A stretch of 28,872 bases of DNA, from the NCBI GenBank assembly GCA_023415275.1, contig JAEZLJ010000106.1, forward strand, positions 1-28,872, read 5' to 3'. The notes below the pieces were generated by a model. The model was not told where the DNA came from. It did not search any database and worked only from the letters and a program-made list of their open reading frames with translations. Shown in pieces: positions 1 to 9,201 of the stretch. This stretch comes from Bacteroidota bacterium (lineage in GTDB: Bacteria; Bacteroidota; Bacteroidia; Chitinophagales; Chitinophagaceae). The translations under genes and the position numbers were made by a program. Positions within the stretch are counted from its first letter, which is position 1, and each line of letters begins with the position of its first letter.

Positions 1-458
1 GGGGTATACCCCAGTTGTATTACGGCACTGAGATATTACGTAAGGGAGTTTCTAATCCAGATGGATTGGTCCGCGGCGATTTTACCGGAGGATGGAAAGA
101 AGATTCCAGTAATAAATTCACTGCACAGGGAAGAACCGCTAAAGAAAACGAAGTATTTAATTGGACAAGGATCATTGCTAATTATAGAAGGTCTTCTTCA
201 GCCATTAAAACAGGAAAGCTGATGCAATATGTACCTGAAGATTGGGTATATACCTATTTCAGGTATGACGATAAACAAACAGTAATGGTGGTGATGAATA
301 CAGCCAATGAAGAAAAGAGCATTGATCCCAAACGTTTTTCTGAAAGGACCAAGAGTTTCTCCGGTGCCAGAAATATTACCAACAAAAAGCTTGAGGATTT
401 GAATAGTCAATGGAAGGTGCCGGCTAAGACCATATGGATACTGGAACTTGTCAAATAA
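1..458 (+). CDS. GH13 alpha-amylase-family glycosidase, C-terminal part (5' end outside window)
   Basis: The reading frame is open from base 3 and runs off the left edge, so the TTG at 15 is an internal leucine and not a start. The visible residues begin GIPQLYYGTEIL and continue with RGDFTGGW. Both are typical of the last part of the GH13 barrel in neopullulanase, cyclomaltodextrinase and SusA-type enzymes, which hydrolyse alpha-1,4 or alpha-1,6 bonds in starch-like glucans. The final 80 or so residues look like the small beta-sandwich domain that follows the barrel (VMVVMNTANEEKS, ending in WILELVK). The catalytic Asp/Glu/Asp residues lie upstream and cannot be checked. The gene converges on the GLPGLI gene and the two stop regions overlap by 8 bp. 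With glgB 3.5 kb away this suggests an alpha-glucan neighbourhood. The exact substrate is uncertain. Confidence 0.85.
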   Translation, partial: GIPQLYYGTEILRKGVSNPDGLVRGDFTGGWKEDSSNKFTAQGRTAKENEVFNWTRIIANYRRSSSAIKTGKLMQYVPEDWVYTYFRYDDKQTVMVVMNTANEEKSIDPKRFSERTKSFSGARNITNKKLEDLNSQWKVPAKTIWILELVK

Positions 459-1185
459 CAAAGTTCCAGACCATATTCTTTCCGTAATCTCCCCAGTTCT
501 TTAGCACTTTGTCTATAGAACTGATCATAGTCTTGCGATCCACTTTCTTTCCTTTTGTGGCAGGAGTGACTGCATTAAAATTCAAACCATTTACCTCAAC
601 CCTTGTGGCAAACCAGGTAGTATGGATGCGTGGCATACCCAGTCCCAATATCATCCCTGGTAGCCCATTGGCGCTTTCAGGTCCGCCATTGATTAATATT
701 TCGTCTGTATAGAAGGCAAATATGGCAATAGAATCATCTATCAGCCCAATGGCTTTGCGGCAATCAAAACCTGCTATATTTCGTGTGTCGCTGGTAAGCT
801 TCCATTTGATCTTTTGTAAACTGTCCTGTACCAGGAAGGTTTCCTCAAAAATTGGTTTTTGAGTAATGGTGGTTCCAGTCTTGTAATCGTTATAGACCAC
901 ATTTTTATCGGCGATCCCCTGGTACCAGGACCGGGAATCAACTTTTACTTCCCTGCCTGGCTTATAAATGGACCGGGAAGTATCACCTATAAAATCAAAA
1001 TAACTGGTTGCCAGTTGGGGTAAGCGATCCTTGATGCGCTCATACCATTCCGGTTCCAGTTCTTTGTACAACTGCCTGACGTAAACAACTTTCTCAAATT
1101 CAATTTTTACAGCAGGGTGGAAGGCCTGGCTCCAACCTGTAATAGTTGTGGCCAATATGGATAGTATAAATAATAGTTTTTTCAT
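451..1185 (-). CDS. GLPGLI family protein, exported
   Basis: This is a 244-aa protein with a clear signal peptide (MKKLLFILSILATTITGWSQ) and probable cleavage after Q20. Residues 174-185 read GLPGMILGLGMP, a variant of the motif that names the GLPGLI family, an envelope family of Bacteroidota with no proven biochemical role. The reading frame is open further upstream to 1272, inside the receptor gene. The ATG at 1185 is preferred because it places the signal peptide at the N terminus and lies 4 bp after the upstream stop codon. That spacing implies co-transcription, and probably translational coupling, with the receptor gene. GLPGLI genes are often found beside outer-membrane beta-barrel genes, so a helper role for the receptor is a reasonable inference. 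The 3' end overlaps the convergent GH13 gene. Confidence 0.85.
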   Translation of the reverse strand: MKKLLFILSILATTITGWSQAFHPAVKIEFEKVVYVRQLYKELEPEWYERIKDRLPQLATSYFDFIGDTSRSIYKPGREVKVDSRSWYQGIADKNVVYNDYKTGTTITQKPIFEETFLVQDSLQKIKWKLTSDTRNIAGFDCRKAIGLIDDSIAIFAFYTDEILINGGPESANGLPGMILGLGMPRIHTTWFATRVEVNGLNFNAVTPATKGKKVDRKTMISSIDKVLKNWGDYGKNMVWNFVI

Positions 1186-1189
1186 GATA

Positions 1190-3943
1190 TTATTTTTGAC
1201 CTGGCATTTTATTAAAGGACCATTCGAACTTAAGCATATAATAATTGCTGATTCGCTGGAAGCGCTCTTCACTGATCATGCTGCTGTTGATGCTTCTGTC
1301 AAATCCCTGGTTTTTCTTAAGTATATCATTAGCAGCAAGGATAAACTTTCCGGACTTGTCCTTAAATACCTTTTTGGAGAGGCTTGCATTCCAGATAGTG
1401 ATATTTCTATTTCCGGCAAATGCCGCTAATTGCTGGTACAGTTGAAATTTGCATTCTGTATTCAATTCCAGTTTTCCTGGCAACATCAAATATCCCTCTG
1501 TTTCACCACCATAAGCAAAATAATTATTCTTTAAGTTGGGGTTTAATGAGGACTTGGAAGCATTATATTCTAATGAGGGATTTATATAAAAACTATATTT
1601 CTCAGGAAACTCATAACGGATTCCATAAGCTATTTCATAATGATAGTAATCGGTCTGATTCTTTTGGCCATTTATAAAGTTGATATTTCTTCCTCCATTA
1701 CCATTTAGCCTGACGGTATGGTTAAATTTCTTTTCTCCTTCTCCTTTATTCCATTCACTCCACAAATACCAGTTATTGTTGCCATTAACATTCACTGGTT
1801 TGAAAATTCTCTTTCCGGAAGCATCAATGGTGTTATCCTGGGTGATTGCATTATCAGTAAAATTGATGCCCAGGTTCACCCAAATGCCTCTTGCGCTTAA
1901 CACTTTATAGCTATTATAAAATAAGGACAGGTTATGGTTGAATCCCACCTTAAGATCAGGGTTTCCAATCACTACGTTGAGCTGGTCATTATTATCACGG
2001 ATGGGTTGCAATTGATCGATTGTAGGCTGGCGGGTAGTTCCACGATAATTGATACCAATACCTGATTGTTGCTTAGGCCTGAAGCTAATAGAAGCTTGTG
2101 GAGTGAAGTTGGTAAAGTTGTAGTTGGAAAAACTAGTATGGTCCAGGTTGTTCAGCTTTAATTTAATAGATGACAAACCTGAGCCAAAAGCCATACGGAA
2201 CTTCTTATAAACGTATTTGGCTATCAAGGTACCGCTATTAGAATTGGCAGTAAGATCAAAGTTGTTACTGAATGCCTGGTTCAGGATCTCATATTTTCCA
2301 TTAAAGTCTTTATCAAAGGTATTTTTATGAGAGGTAGAATTATTCCGGTTATAGCTATATTCTGTAGCCAGACTCCACTTGTCATTTAGTGGTTCAACGT
2401 AAGTAACCTTGGCACCCATGGTGGTAGAGCTGCCATTATTGATCTTTTGCTGGTCCTGCAGTTTTGAAGAATCAAGGTTTCCGCCTGTATAAAAGTCCGC
2501 ATGTGAATAAATAAAATTCTTTTGATCATCATTGGTAACACCAAAACGAACGGTGGTCAATAACTGCCTGTCCTTTTTATGAAACAACTGTTTGTATTGG
2601 ATCTGGTTATCGCTTTGAACGCGTTTGGAATCGTAGGACGTATTGCCCTGGTTGATCGTTTCTTTATTATCGGTGGCGTTCGTAATATCTGTGTTCGTGT
2701 TGTTGAATGAGTTAGTGGCTTTCCTGGTACCAGCAGTAACAAATTTTAAGGAAGCCAGTGAATCCAGTTTCCATTCATATTTAAAATTTACAGCGTGCTG
2801 TTGATTCAGACCATTAGACCTGGTCTGGGTATTTGTATTGATCAACCTTCCCGGAATAATACTTTGAGTGTATTTGGAAGCAATATTACTGGTGCCAAGC
2901 CTGTTAAAGCGGTAAGAACCATTTATTGCCTGTTTGTCATTGTTCCACCTATCGATATACAAGGCTCCTGCCGTATATGCGTCGGGCAACCCCCTTAAAC
3001 TCCAGTCGCTAAAATCATCTGATGTACCAAAACTGAAATAATAACCACTTAATTCATCATACTCAAAATCATTCTCAAAACCCAGTTTTCTTTGATCCTG
3101 CCAGTTTAGGCTACCAGTATTGGTTTTGCTTTTAGTTCCATAAGCAGAGAGTTTTCTTTTGCCTATAAACTTGTTATATAACAGGCGGGCATCAAGCAAC
3201 TTATCAAAATCAGAACCGATCTCTGCCTTTCCAAATGCCCCGGTTTTTTTATCTTCTTTGAGCTTGATATTGACCGTCTTTCCTTCAGTTCCAGTGGATA
3301 TACCTGTTAGGTTTTGTTGTTCCGATTTATTATCAAATACCTGCACCTTGTCAACCGCCTTCGCGCCAATGTTTTTGGTAGCCATAGTAGGGTCGTCTCC
3401 AAAAAATTCTTCTCCGTCCACCAGCACTTTCTGTACGCGCTGCCCCTGGGCGGTGATCTCTCCTTTACTATTTACCTGGAAACCGGGCAGCTTTTTTAAT
3501 AATTCTTCAACGGTGGCACCATCCTTTACATGGAAGCTATCTGCAACGAATTCTGTTGTATCTCCTTTGATCCGGATAGCCCCTGCACTTCTGATTACTA
3601 CAGCGTCCAGTAATTGCGATTTCAATGTTAATGGAATAGTGCCTAATGAAGTCTTTGATCCGGAATTTATAATGATTTCATCCGCATAATCGGCAAAACC
3701 GGGATAGCTAACCAGTAATACATATTTCCCCGTGTCCACATTGGCCATTGAAAAATTTCCTGCTTTATCAGTGCGTGAAAATTTGTATAAGGTGGAATCT
3801 TTTTTTTGAAGTAATGTGACAACTGCATTGGTCAGGCTTTTCTTACCTAACGTATCTGTTACAGATCCGGACACTGATGATTGTTGAGCTAAGGCCAGCT
3901 GATTCAGGATTATCAGGAACAATCCGGTTAAGATTTTTCTCAT
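1190..3943 (-). CDS. TonB-dependent-receptor-like outer membrane beta-barrel protein with carboxypeptidase-regulatory-like N domain
   Basis: This 917-aa protein starts with a signal peptide (MRKILTGLFLIILNQLALAQ). A carboxypeptidase-D regulatory-like beta-sandwich covers about residues 22-110 (VSGSVTDTLGKK). A plug-like domain covers about 112-235 (TVEELLKKLPGFQV, VLVDGEEFFGDDP), and the rest is a long beta-barrel rich in aromatic and Asn residues. The plug motifs match the outer-membrane beta-barrel group (PF14905-like) and not classical SusC proteins, and there is no SusD partner. It probably transports or exports something across the outer membrane, but the substrate is unknown. The GLPGLI gene follows after 4 bp. 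It is divergent from glgB across 90 bp. Confidence is high for the class and low for the substrate. Confidence 0.88.
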   Translation of the reverse strand: MRKILTGLFLIILNQLALAQQSSVSGSVTDTLGKKSLTNAVVTLLQKKDSTLYKFSRTDKAGNFSMANVDTGKYVLLVSYPGFADYADEIIINSGSKTSLGTIPLTLKSQLLDAVVIRSAGAIRIKGDTTEFVADSFHVKDGATVEELLKKLPGFQVNSKGEITAQGQRVQKVLVDGEEFFGDDPTMATKNIGAKAVDKVQVFDNKSEQQNLTGISTGTEGKTVNIKLKEDKKTGAFGKAEIGSDFDKLLDARLLYNKFIGKRKLSAYGTKSKTNTGSLNWQDQRKLGFENDFEYDELSGYYFSFGTSDDFSDWSLRGLPDAYTAGALYIDRWNNDKQAINGSYRFNRLGTSNIASKYTQSIIPGRLINTNTQTRSNGLNQQHAVNFKYEWKLDSLASLKFVTAGTRKATNSFNNTNTDITNATDNKETINQGNTSYDSKRVQSDNQIQYKQLFHKKDRQLLTTVRFGVTNDDQKNFIYSHADFYTGGNLDSSKLQDQQKINNGSSTTMGAKVTYVEPLNDKWSLATEYSYNRNNSTSHKNTFDKDFNGKYEILNQAFSNNFDLTANSNSGTLIAKYVYKKFRMAFGSGLSSIKLKLNNLDHTSFSNYNFTNFTPQASISFRPKQQSGIGINYRGTTRQPTIDQLQPIRDNNDQLNVVIGNPDLKVGFNHNLSLFYNSYKVLSARGIWVNLGINFTDNAITQDNTIDASGKRIFKPVNVNGNNNWYLWSEWNKGEGEKKFNHTVRLNGNGGRNINFINGQKNQTDYYHYEIAYGIRYEFPEKYSFYINPSLEYNASKSSLNPNLKNNYFAYGGETEGYLMLPGKLELNTECKFQLYQQLAAFAGNRNITIWNASLSKKVFKDKSGKFILAANDILKKNQGFDRSINSSMISEERFQRISNYYMLKFEWSFNKMPGQK

Positions 3944-4033
3944 GATGCAGGAGTGCTTGGTTTATCGTTAACAATAATAGTATGAAAAACCTTATTGACT
4001 TGTTAACTTTACTTAAACGGTAATATTCAACTT

Positions 4034-6064
4034 ATGTCAGATCATCTGCACGTTTCAAATGGTTCAAATCAACTCGGAGAAATGGGTAATAGCCGGGAAG
4101 CAATTGAAAGATTTTCTCCTACCATAAATGAGAAATATGAGGATCGGAATTTTGTTGACACCTCGCTGCCTGTATGGAATTATTCCATTTTATTTGATGA
4201 TGATATTTCAACCTACCAAAGTGGAACACATTATAATCTGTATAAAAAGTTCGGCTCTCATCGAATGGTAGTGTTAGGAAAAGAAGGTTATTATTTCTGT
4301 GTGTGGGCACCCAATGCAACTAAGGTGACAGTAGTAGGCAATTTTAATGACTGGAATAAAGACTCTCACATGCTGCAACCAAGGTGGGATAACAGCGGTA
4401 TATGGGAAGGGTTTATTCCCGGAATTCCTAAAGGCGAATTGTATAAATACAATATCCGGGGATATGAAGGAAAGGAAACGGAAAAAGGAGATCCTTTTGC
4501 CAACTATTGGGAAAAAAGACCCCTGACGTCCTCCATTACCTGGGATTTTGATTACCAATGGAATGATGAACAGTGGATGAAGGAAAGAAAAAAGCATAAT
4601 TCACTGGAAGCTCCCTGGAGTGTCTATGAAGTGCACCTAGCCAGTTGGATGCGCCCGGACAGGTATAATGAAGAATCGTATAATAGTTACGGGCAAATTG
4701 CCGAACTCCTGGTGCCATATGTGAAAGAGATGGGGTTTACGCATGTGGAATTAATGCCTGTCATGGAACATCCTTTTGATGGAAGCTGGGGATACCAATG
4801 TACAGGATTCTTTGCTCCCACATCACGCTTTGGGGCACCCGAAGATTTTATGTATCTCATCGATAGGTTTCACCAGGCAGGAATTGGGGTGATCCTGGAT
4901 TGGGTGCCATCGCATTTTCCATATGATGCTCATGGCTTGTTCATGTTTGATGGAACCCACACCTATGAGTATGCAGATATGCGCAAAGGTTTCCATCCAG
5001 ACTGGAACAGCTATATATTCAATTACAAGAGGGGAGAAGTAAAATCATTTCTTATAAGCAGTGCCCGCTTTTGGTTCGACCTTTTTCATATCGATGGCAT
5101 CCGGGTAGATGCAGTTTCTTCCATGCTAAAGCTGGATTATTCCAGGAACGAAGGAGAATGGGAACCCAATGAATTTGGTGGTAATGGGAACCTGGAAGCC
5201 ATTGCCTTTATTAAGGACCTCAATGAAACCCTGTTCAGGGACTTCCATGATATACAAACCATTGCCGAAGAAGCCACTGATTGGCCCGGCATTTCCAGGC
5301 CCACTTTCGAAGGAGGTCTTGGCTTTGGAATGAAATGGATGATGGGCTGGATGCACGATACGCTGGATTATTTCAAGATCGATCCGCTTTTCCGTAAGGA
5401 ACATCAGAACAAACTTACGTTCAGCATGATGTATTATTATAATGAAAATTTCATGCTTCCTATCAGTCATGATGAAGTGGTTCATGGTAAATCACCCATG
5501 ATCTATAAAATGCCGGGAGATGAATGGCAGAAGTTCGCCAACCTGCGCACTTTATATACTTATATGTGGACCCATCCAGGCGCCAGGTTATTGTTCATGG
5601 GTAGCGAATTTGGCCAAACATCAGAATGGAATTATAAATCCGAACTCGATTGGTTCCTGCTTGATCATCCCATACATAAAAAGCTTCAGCTCTGTGTCAG
5701 GGATCTCAACCATTTGCTTATTTCTGAAGAAGCCTTATATGTAAACCAGTTTAATACTCATGGTTTTGAATGGGTTGACCTGAACCACCGCGATGAATGT
5801 GTGGTGGTATATAAAAGAAAAGGACGGAATGAGGAAGACAGCCTGCTCGTAATCCTAAACCTGACACCTGTTGTTAGGATGAATTGGGTAGTAGACATTA
5901 ACAGGCCATACAGCCAGGAAATATTCAATTCGGATGCTGAAAAATATGGGGGGTCAGGAAATATTTATAACCCTGATCTCAGGTTGGAAACCCTGGACAA
6001 AGAAGAAGGAAAATACCGTTTAACTATCAACCTGCCCCCGCTGGCAGGCCTTATATTGAAGTAA
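4034..6064 (+). CDS. glgB: 1,4-alpha-glucan branching enzyme
   Basis: This 676-aa GH13 enzyme should transfer alpha-1,4-glucan segments to O-6 of glucose to make the branch points of cytoplasmic glycogen. A CBM48-like domain lies at about residues 75-165 (FCVWAPNATKVTVVGNFNDW). The catalytic barrel follows, with DWVPSHFP at 289-296, GIRVDAV with nucleophile D359, IAEEATDWPG with acid/base in the E412-E413 pair, and ISHDEVVHGK with D480. All conserved GH13 regions are intact, and EGEWEPNEFGGN fits branching enzymes specifically. It is shorter than E. coli GlgB (about 728 aa) because the extra N-terminal domain is missing or reduced, which is common. The start ATG follows an AT-rich leader containing TAACTTTA (4004-4011), a possible -7 element. 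No other glycogen synthesis gene is visible here. Confidence 0.97.
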   Translation: MSDHLHVSNGSNQLGEMGNSREAIERFSPTINEKYEDRNFVDTSLPVWNYSILFDDDISTYQSGTHYNLYKKFGSHRMVVLGKEGYYFCVWAPNATKVTVVGNFNDWNKDSHMLQPRWDNSGIWEGFIPGIPKGELYKYNIRGYEGKETEKGDPFANYWEKRPLTSSITWDFDYQWNDEQWMKERKKHNSLEAPWSVYEVHLASWMRPDRYNEESYNSYGQIAELLVPYVKEMGFTHVELMPVMEHPFDGSWGYQCTGFFAPTSRFGAPEDFMYLIDRFHQAGIGVILDWVPSHFPYDAHGLFMFDGTHTYEYADMRKGFHPDWNSYIFNYKRGEVKSFLISSARFWFDLFHIDGIRVDAVSSMLKLDYSRNEGEWEPNEFGGNGNLEAIAFIKDLNETLFRDFHDIQTIAEEATDWPGISRPTFEGGLGFGMKWMMGWMHDTLDYFKIDPLFRKEHQNKLTFSMMYYYNENFMLPISHDEVVHGKSPMIYKMPGDEWQKFANLRTLYTYMWTHPGARLLFMGSEFGQTSEWNYKSELDWFLLDHPIHKKLQLCVRDLNHLLISEEALYVNQFNTHGFEWVDLNHRDECVVVYKRKGRNEEDSLLVILNLTPVVRMNWVVDINRPYSQEIFNSDAEKYGGSGNIYNPDLRLETLDKEEGKYRLTINLPPLAGLILK

Positions 6065-6169
6065 GAGTTGTCTGTTGGCCGCTCTTTTCCAGCGGTGTGT
6101 TTCTACAGGTTTTTATGTAAAATATCATTAAAAATCGGCATACCACTGGCAATTACCGGAGTTATTTTT

Positions 6170-6177
6170 TATTTTCG
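6170..6177 (+). promoter_or_regulatory. Candidate Bacteroidota -7 promoter element (TATTTTCG) for the TPR gene
   Basis: TATTTTCG matches the Bacteroidota -7 consensus TAnnTTTG at seven of eight positions and lies about 28 bp upstream of the ATG at 6206. No clear TTG -33 element is seen at the usual distance, so the call is tentative. The same octamer occurs just upstream of the GtrA-like gene at 9186. Confidence 0.35.
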
Positions 6178-6205
6178 GGAGCGAAGAACCACAAAACAAT
6201 ATCCT

Positions 6206-7234
6206 ATGCTGAAAGTGATCCTTGCAGGAGCTTTAATGGGCTTATCTTTTTCTGTTTTTGCCCAGACAGATAGTTCCCAATATTTTTTACAAAAAGGTGT
6301 AGAAGAAAAAGAAAAAGGACGCCGTTTGGAGTCTTTAAAGCAATTTGAAAAAGCTTTTCAATACAATAAATCAGATAAAGAAGTGGTGGGCCAATTGGCA
6401 GCCGCCTACCTCGACCTTCGTAGGTATGGCCAGGCGCGGGACCAATTCAGGCTACTTGCCGAACTGGGCGATAAAACAGACAGCACCTATCGCCAATTAA
6501 TGCTCTTGTCTTTTAATATGCGCCAGTTTGATGATGCCATCAGGTACGCTGGGGAACTTAATAAAATAAGCCCGGCCTCAAAGACCTCCTTTTATGTGGG
6601 AAAGGCCTATTATGAAAAAGAAGACCTGGGAAATGCAATAAAATTCCTGGAAGTGGCTGCGAAAGAAGATGATCAAAATGCAGACATTCCCTATATGGTG
6701 GCTAAGGCCTATGCCGATATGCAGAACTATTCACGGGCTATTCCATACTTTCAAAAAGCAGTAAAACTGAACCCCTCGCAGTCCTATTGGACTTACGAAA
6801 TGGCATTGATTTATTATGCCATGAATGATGATCAAAACTCTTTAAAGTACATGCTGGAAGCGGCTGAAAAAGGCCTGAAAAAAGATAATAACTATATGCA
6901 GAACCTGGCTACAGCCTATATCAATGCCGGCCGGTTCAATGAAGGTATTGGCGTTTTACAAGATCTTTTACGCTTAAGACCAAGTGATTTGAACCTGTTA
7001 TATACAATTGCCGAAGCGTATTATAATGCTAAAAAATATGATGATGCCATAAACTATTACGATGAGGTGTTGGCAGCTAATAAACAAAATGCCGAGGCGC
7101 TTTACATGATCGGCATGTGTTACCAAAGAAAAGGTGAAAAACAAAAAGGAATGGATCTGTGTGATAAGGCTATTGAAATGGACCCAAGCCTTCAAAACCT
7201 TAAGCAGAAAAAAGAGATGCCTGGGGGATTTTAA
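6206..7234 (+). CDS. Exported tetratricopeptide repeat protein
   Basis: This 342-aa protein has a signal peptide (MLKVILAGALMGLSFSVFAQ) followed almost entirely by TPR units. Recurrent patterns include GRRLESLKQFEKAFQYN, YSRAIPYFQKAVKLNPS and YDDAINYYDEVLAANKQN, giving about eight or nine 34-residue repeats. TPRs form a superhelix that binds other proteins, so a periplasmic or envelope scaffold role is likely and no enzymatic motif is present. The reading frame is open back to 6068, but the ATG at 6206 is chosen because it puts the signal peptide at the N terminus and lies downstream of a promoter-like TATTTTCG. It follows glgB after 141 bp, so it may be a separate transcript. It ends at the bidirectional terminator shared with argS. 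Confidence 0.85.
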   Translation: MLKVILAGALMGLSFSVFAQTDSSQYFLQKGVEEKEKGRRLESLKQFEKAFQYNKSDKEVVGQLAAAYLDLRRYGQARDQFRLLAELGDKTDSTYRQLMLLSFNMRQFDDAIRYAGELNKISPASKTSFYVGKAYYEKEDLGNAIKFLEVAAKEDDQNADIPYMVAKAYADMQNYSRAIPYFQKAVKLNPSQSYWTYEMALIYYAMNDDQNSLKYMLEAAEKGLKKDNNYMQNLATAYINAGRFNEGIGVLQDLLRLRPSDLNLLYTIAEAYYNAKKYDDAINYYDEVLAANKQNAEALYMIGMCYQRKGEKQKGMDLCDKAIEMDPSLQNLKQKKEMPGGF

Positions 7235-7250
7235 AATATTCTTTGAAATA

Positions 7251-7282
7251 AAAAGGGAACCATTTGCATGGTTCCCTTTTTT
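7251..7282. terminator. Bidirectional rho-independent terminator between TPR gene and argS
   Basis: A perfect 13-bp stem is formed by AAAAGGGAACCAT (7251-7263) and its complement ATGGTTCCCTTTT (7268-7280), with a 4-nt loop. Ts follow on the plus strand and the mirror A run supplies Ts on the minus strand. It sits between two convergent stop codons (7234 on plus, 7304 on minus), so it should stop both transcripts. Confidence 0.9.
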
Positions 7283-7303
7283 GCTTTATAGGAGAAGTTA
7301 TGA

Positions 7304-9076
7304 TTACATTCTTTCGGGAACCTGTATTCCCAGCATGTGCATAGCATCTTTTATGATGGTGGCTGTTGCCTGGCAGAGCCTTAATCGCAATTGTTTTTTC
7401 TCTTCATTTTCCGCCCTCAACACGCTATGCGCTGTATAAAAAGTATTATAGGTTTGTGCTACACTGTAAATGTAGTTGGCAATAGAAGAGGGATTATACT
7501 CCAGGCCAGCCTGTTGAATAATATCCGGGTATTGCTCCAGCAGTAATAATAATTCCTTCTCAAGCGGCAGGAGCGTAGCTGCTTCAATTGAAAAAGCTTC
7601 ATTGATAGATTCCTTTCTGAGAATAGATTTGATCCGTGCATGTGTATATTGAATAAAAGGACCGGTAAAACCATGAAAATCGATCGATTCTTCAGGATTA
7701 AATACCATTTTCTTTTTAGGATCCACTTTCAGCAAAAAGAACTTCAGCGCTCCCAAAGCGATCATGCTGTAAAGCGATTGCAATTCTGCTTCAGAAAAAT
7801 CCTCCACCTTGCTTTTCTCTGAGGTCTTCTTTTCCGCTTCCCTGATCATTTCCGCAACCAGGTCATCAGCATCCACTACAGTGCCTTCACGGCTTTTCAT
7901 TCTCCCGGTAGGCAGTTCCACCATCCCATAACTCAAATGGTAAATGCCTTCTGCGTATGGCATTTCCAGCTTTTTTAAAATGAGTTTAAGCACCTTCATA
8001 TGGTAGTTCTGCTCATCACCAATCACATATATACTCTTGTCATAGTGAAACTCCTCATATTTCTGATCAGCAAGCCCCAGATCCTGGGTAATATACACCG
8101 ATGTTCCATCTTTGCGCAACACCAGCTTTTCATCTAATCCCTCATCGGTAAGGTCTATCCATACACTTCCATCTTCCTTTTTATAAAAGACTCCTTTCTG
8201 CAATCCCTTTTCAACAAACTCCCGTCCCAGCAAATAGGTATTGCTTTCATAATAGGTTTTGTCAAAGTCACTGCCAATTGTTTTATAAGTAACGTCAAAG
8301 CCCTGATACACCCATTCATTCATGGTCTTCCAAAGCGCTATCACCTCAGGCTTTCCAGCCTCCCAGTCTACCAGCATTTGCTGGGTCTTTTGCATGATTG
8401 GCGCTTTTCTTTCTGCTTCTTCTTTAGAAAGCCCCTGTTCTATTAATGCTTGTGTTTCTTTTTTCAGCTCGTTGCTGAACTGCACGTAATAATCACCCAC
8501 CAGGTGATCGCCCTTAATGCCTGTAGATTCCGGGGTCTGACCTTTACCAAATAGCTGCCAGCCCACCATGCTCTTACAGATATGTATACCCCTGTCATTT
8601 ACAATGCAAGTTTTCATTACATCGTGTCCATTGGCCTTAAGTATCTCGGCCACACTCCAACCTAAAAAGTTATTGCGTAAATGACCCAAATGAAGGGGTT
8701 TATTGGTATTGGGCGAGGAATACTCCACCATCACTTTGAGTCCGCCGGCCTTGGGTCTTACTACCTGTTGGCCCTGATCTTTAAGAAAGGCAGTGTAATA
8801 TTTATTAGTCACTGTAAGGTTCAGGAAACCCTTAATGATGTTATAAGAGGCAAATAATTGTTGGTTGTTAGCCACCAGCACATCACCCAATTCCTTTCCC
8901 AACTGGTCGGGCGTCTTTTTCAGTTGCTTTACCAGTCCAAAAAGCACAATGGTGTAATCTCCTTCAAATTCCGGCTTTGTCTGGTTCACCGTAATCTCTC
9001 CTGGCTGAATGGATAGGCCAAAGGATTCGGAAAGAGCTATGGCTGTTGTTTCCTTGATTTGTTGTATTAAACTCAT
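7304..9076 (-). CDS. argS: Arginyl-tRNA synthetase
   Basis: This 590-aa class I aminoacyl-tRNA synthetase charges tRNA-Arg with arginine. An N-terminal tRNA-recognition domain lies at about residues 1-95. The catalytic core contains NKPLHLGHLRNN with the HIGH signature as HLGH at 129-132, and the KMSKS-equivalent GRMKSREG at 391-398. A C-terminal DALR-type anticodon-binding domain begins near FTGPFIQYTHARIKSIL. The pattern VEYSSPNTNKPLHLGH is characteristic of ArgS. The frame is open nine codons further upstream, but the ATG at 9076 (MSLIQQIKE) gives the usual N terminus. Length is normal and nothing is missing. It is divergent from the GtrA-like gene, with a 125-bp intergenic region. This is an essential housekeeping gene unrelated to its neighbours. 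Confidence 0.97.
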   Translation of the reverse strand: MSLIQQIKETTAIALSESFGLSIQPGEITVNQTKPEFEGDYTIVLFGLVKQLKKTPDQLGKELGDVLVANNQQLFASYNIIKGFLNLTVTNKYYTAFLKDQGQQVVRPKAGGLKVMVEYSSPNTNKPLHLGHLRNNFLGWSVAEILKANGHDVMKTCIVNDRGIHICKSMVGWQLFGKGQTPESTGIKGDHLVGDYYVQFSNELKKETQALIEQGLSKEEAERKAPIMQKTQQMLVDWEAGKPEVIALWKTMNEWVYQGFDVTYKTIGSDFDKTYYESNTYLLGREFVEKGLQKGVFYKKEDGSVWIDLTDEGLDEKLVLRKDGTSVYITQDLGLADQKYEEFHYDKSIYVIGDEQNYHMKVLKLILKKLEMPYAEGIYHLSYGMVELPTGRMKSREGTVVDADDLVAEMIREAEKKTSEKSKVEDFSEAELQSLYSMIALGALKFFLLKVDPKKKMVFNPEESIDFHGFTGPFIQYTHARIKSILRKESINEAFSIEAATLLPLEKELLLLLEQYPDIIQQAGLEYNPSSIANYIYSVAQTYNTFYTAHSVLRAENEEKKQLRLRLCQATATIIKDAMHMLGIQVPERM

Positions 9077-9185
9077 ACGGGTCTGTTCCTGTTTGCGCCG
9101 CAATTTAATTAATCGAAAGCAGAGCGCCTCCCGACAGTTTATCCATACTTAACGAATTGTATGCAGATTCTCCCGAAATAGCTTT

Positions 9186-9193
9186 TATTTTCG
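9186..9193 (+). promoter_or_regulatory. Candidate -7 promoter element (TATTTTCG) very close to the GtrA-like start
   Basis: TATTTTCG fits TAnnTTTG at seven of eight positions and ends only 8 bp before the ATG at 9202. If real, transcription would begin at or next to the start codon, giving a leaderless or nearly leaderless mRNA. It would also exclude the TTG at 9157 as start. No convincing -33 TTG is seen. Confidence 0.35.
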
Positions 9194-9201
9194 CAACTTC
9201 C

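Noticed and set aside
15..17. TTG as the start of the first gene
   Set aside because: The same frame is open to the window edge and encodes GIPQ just before it, a conserved GH13 stretch, so this is an internal codon.
3159..3689. A 176-codon open frame on the plus strand opposite the receptor gene
   Set aside because: It lies wholly antisense to a convincing receptor reading frame, has a Ser/Pro-rich composition typical of a shadow frame, and matches no family.
1..7234. A single starch/glycogen utilization operon comprising GH13, receptor, GLPGLI and glgB
   Set aside because: The genes are on alternating strands, the receptor lacks a SusD partner, and there are no other starch genes; proximity alone does not support one system.
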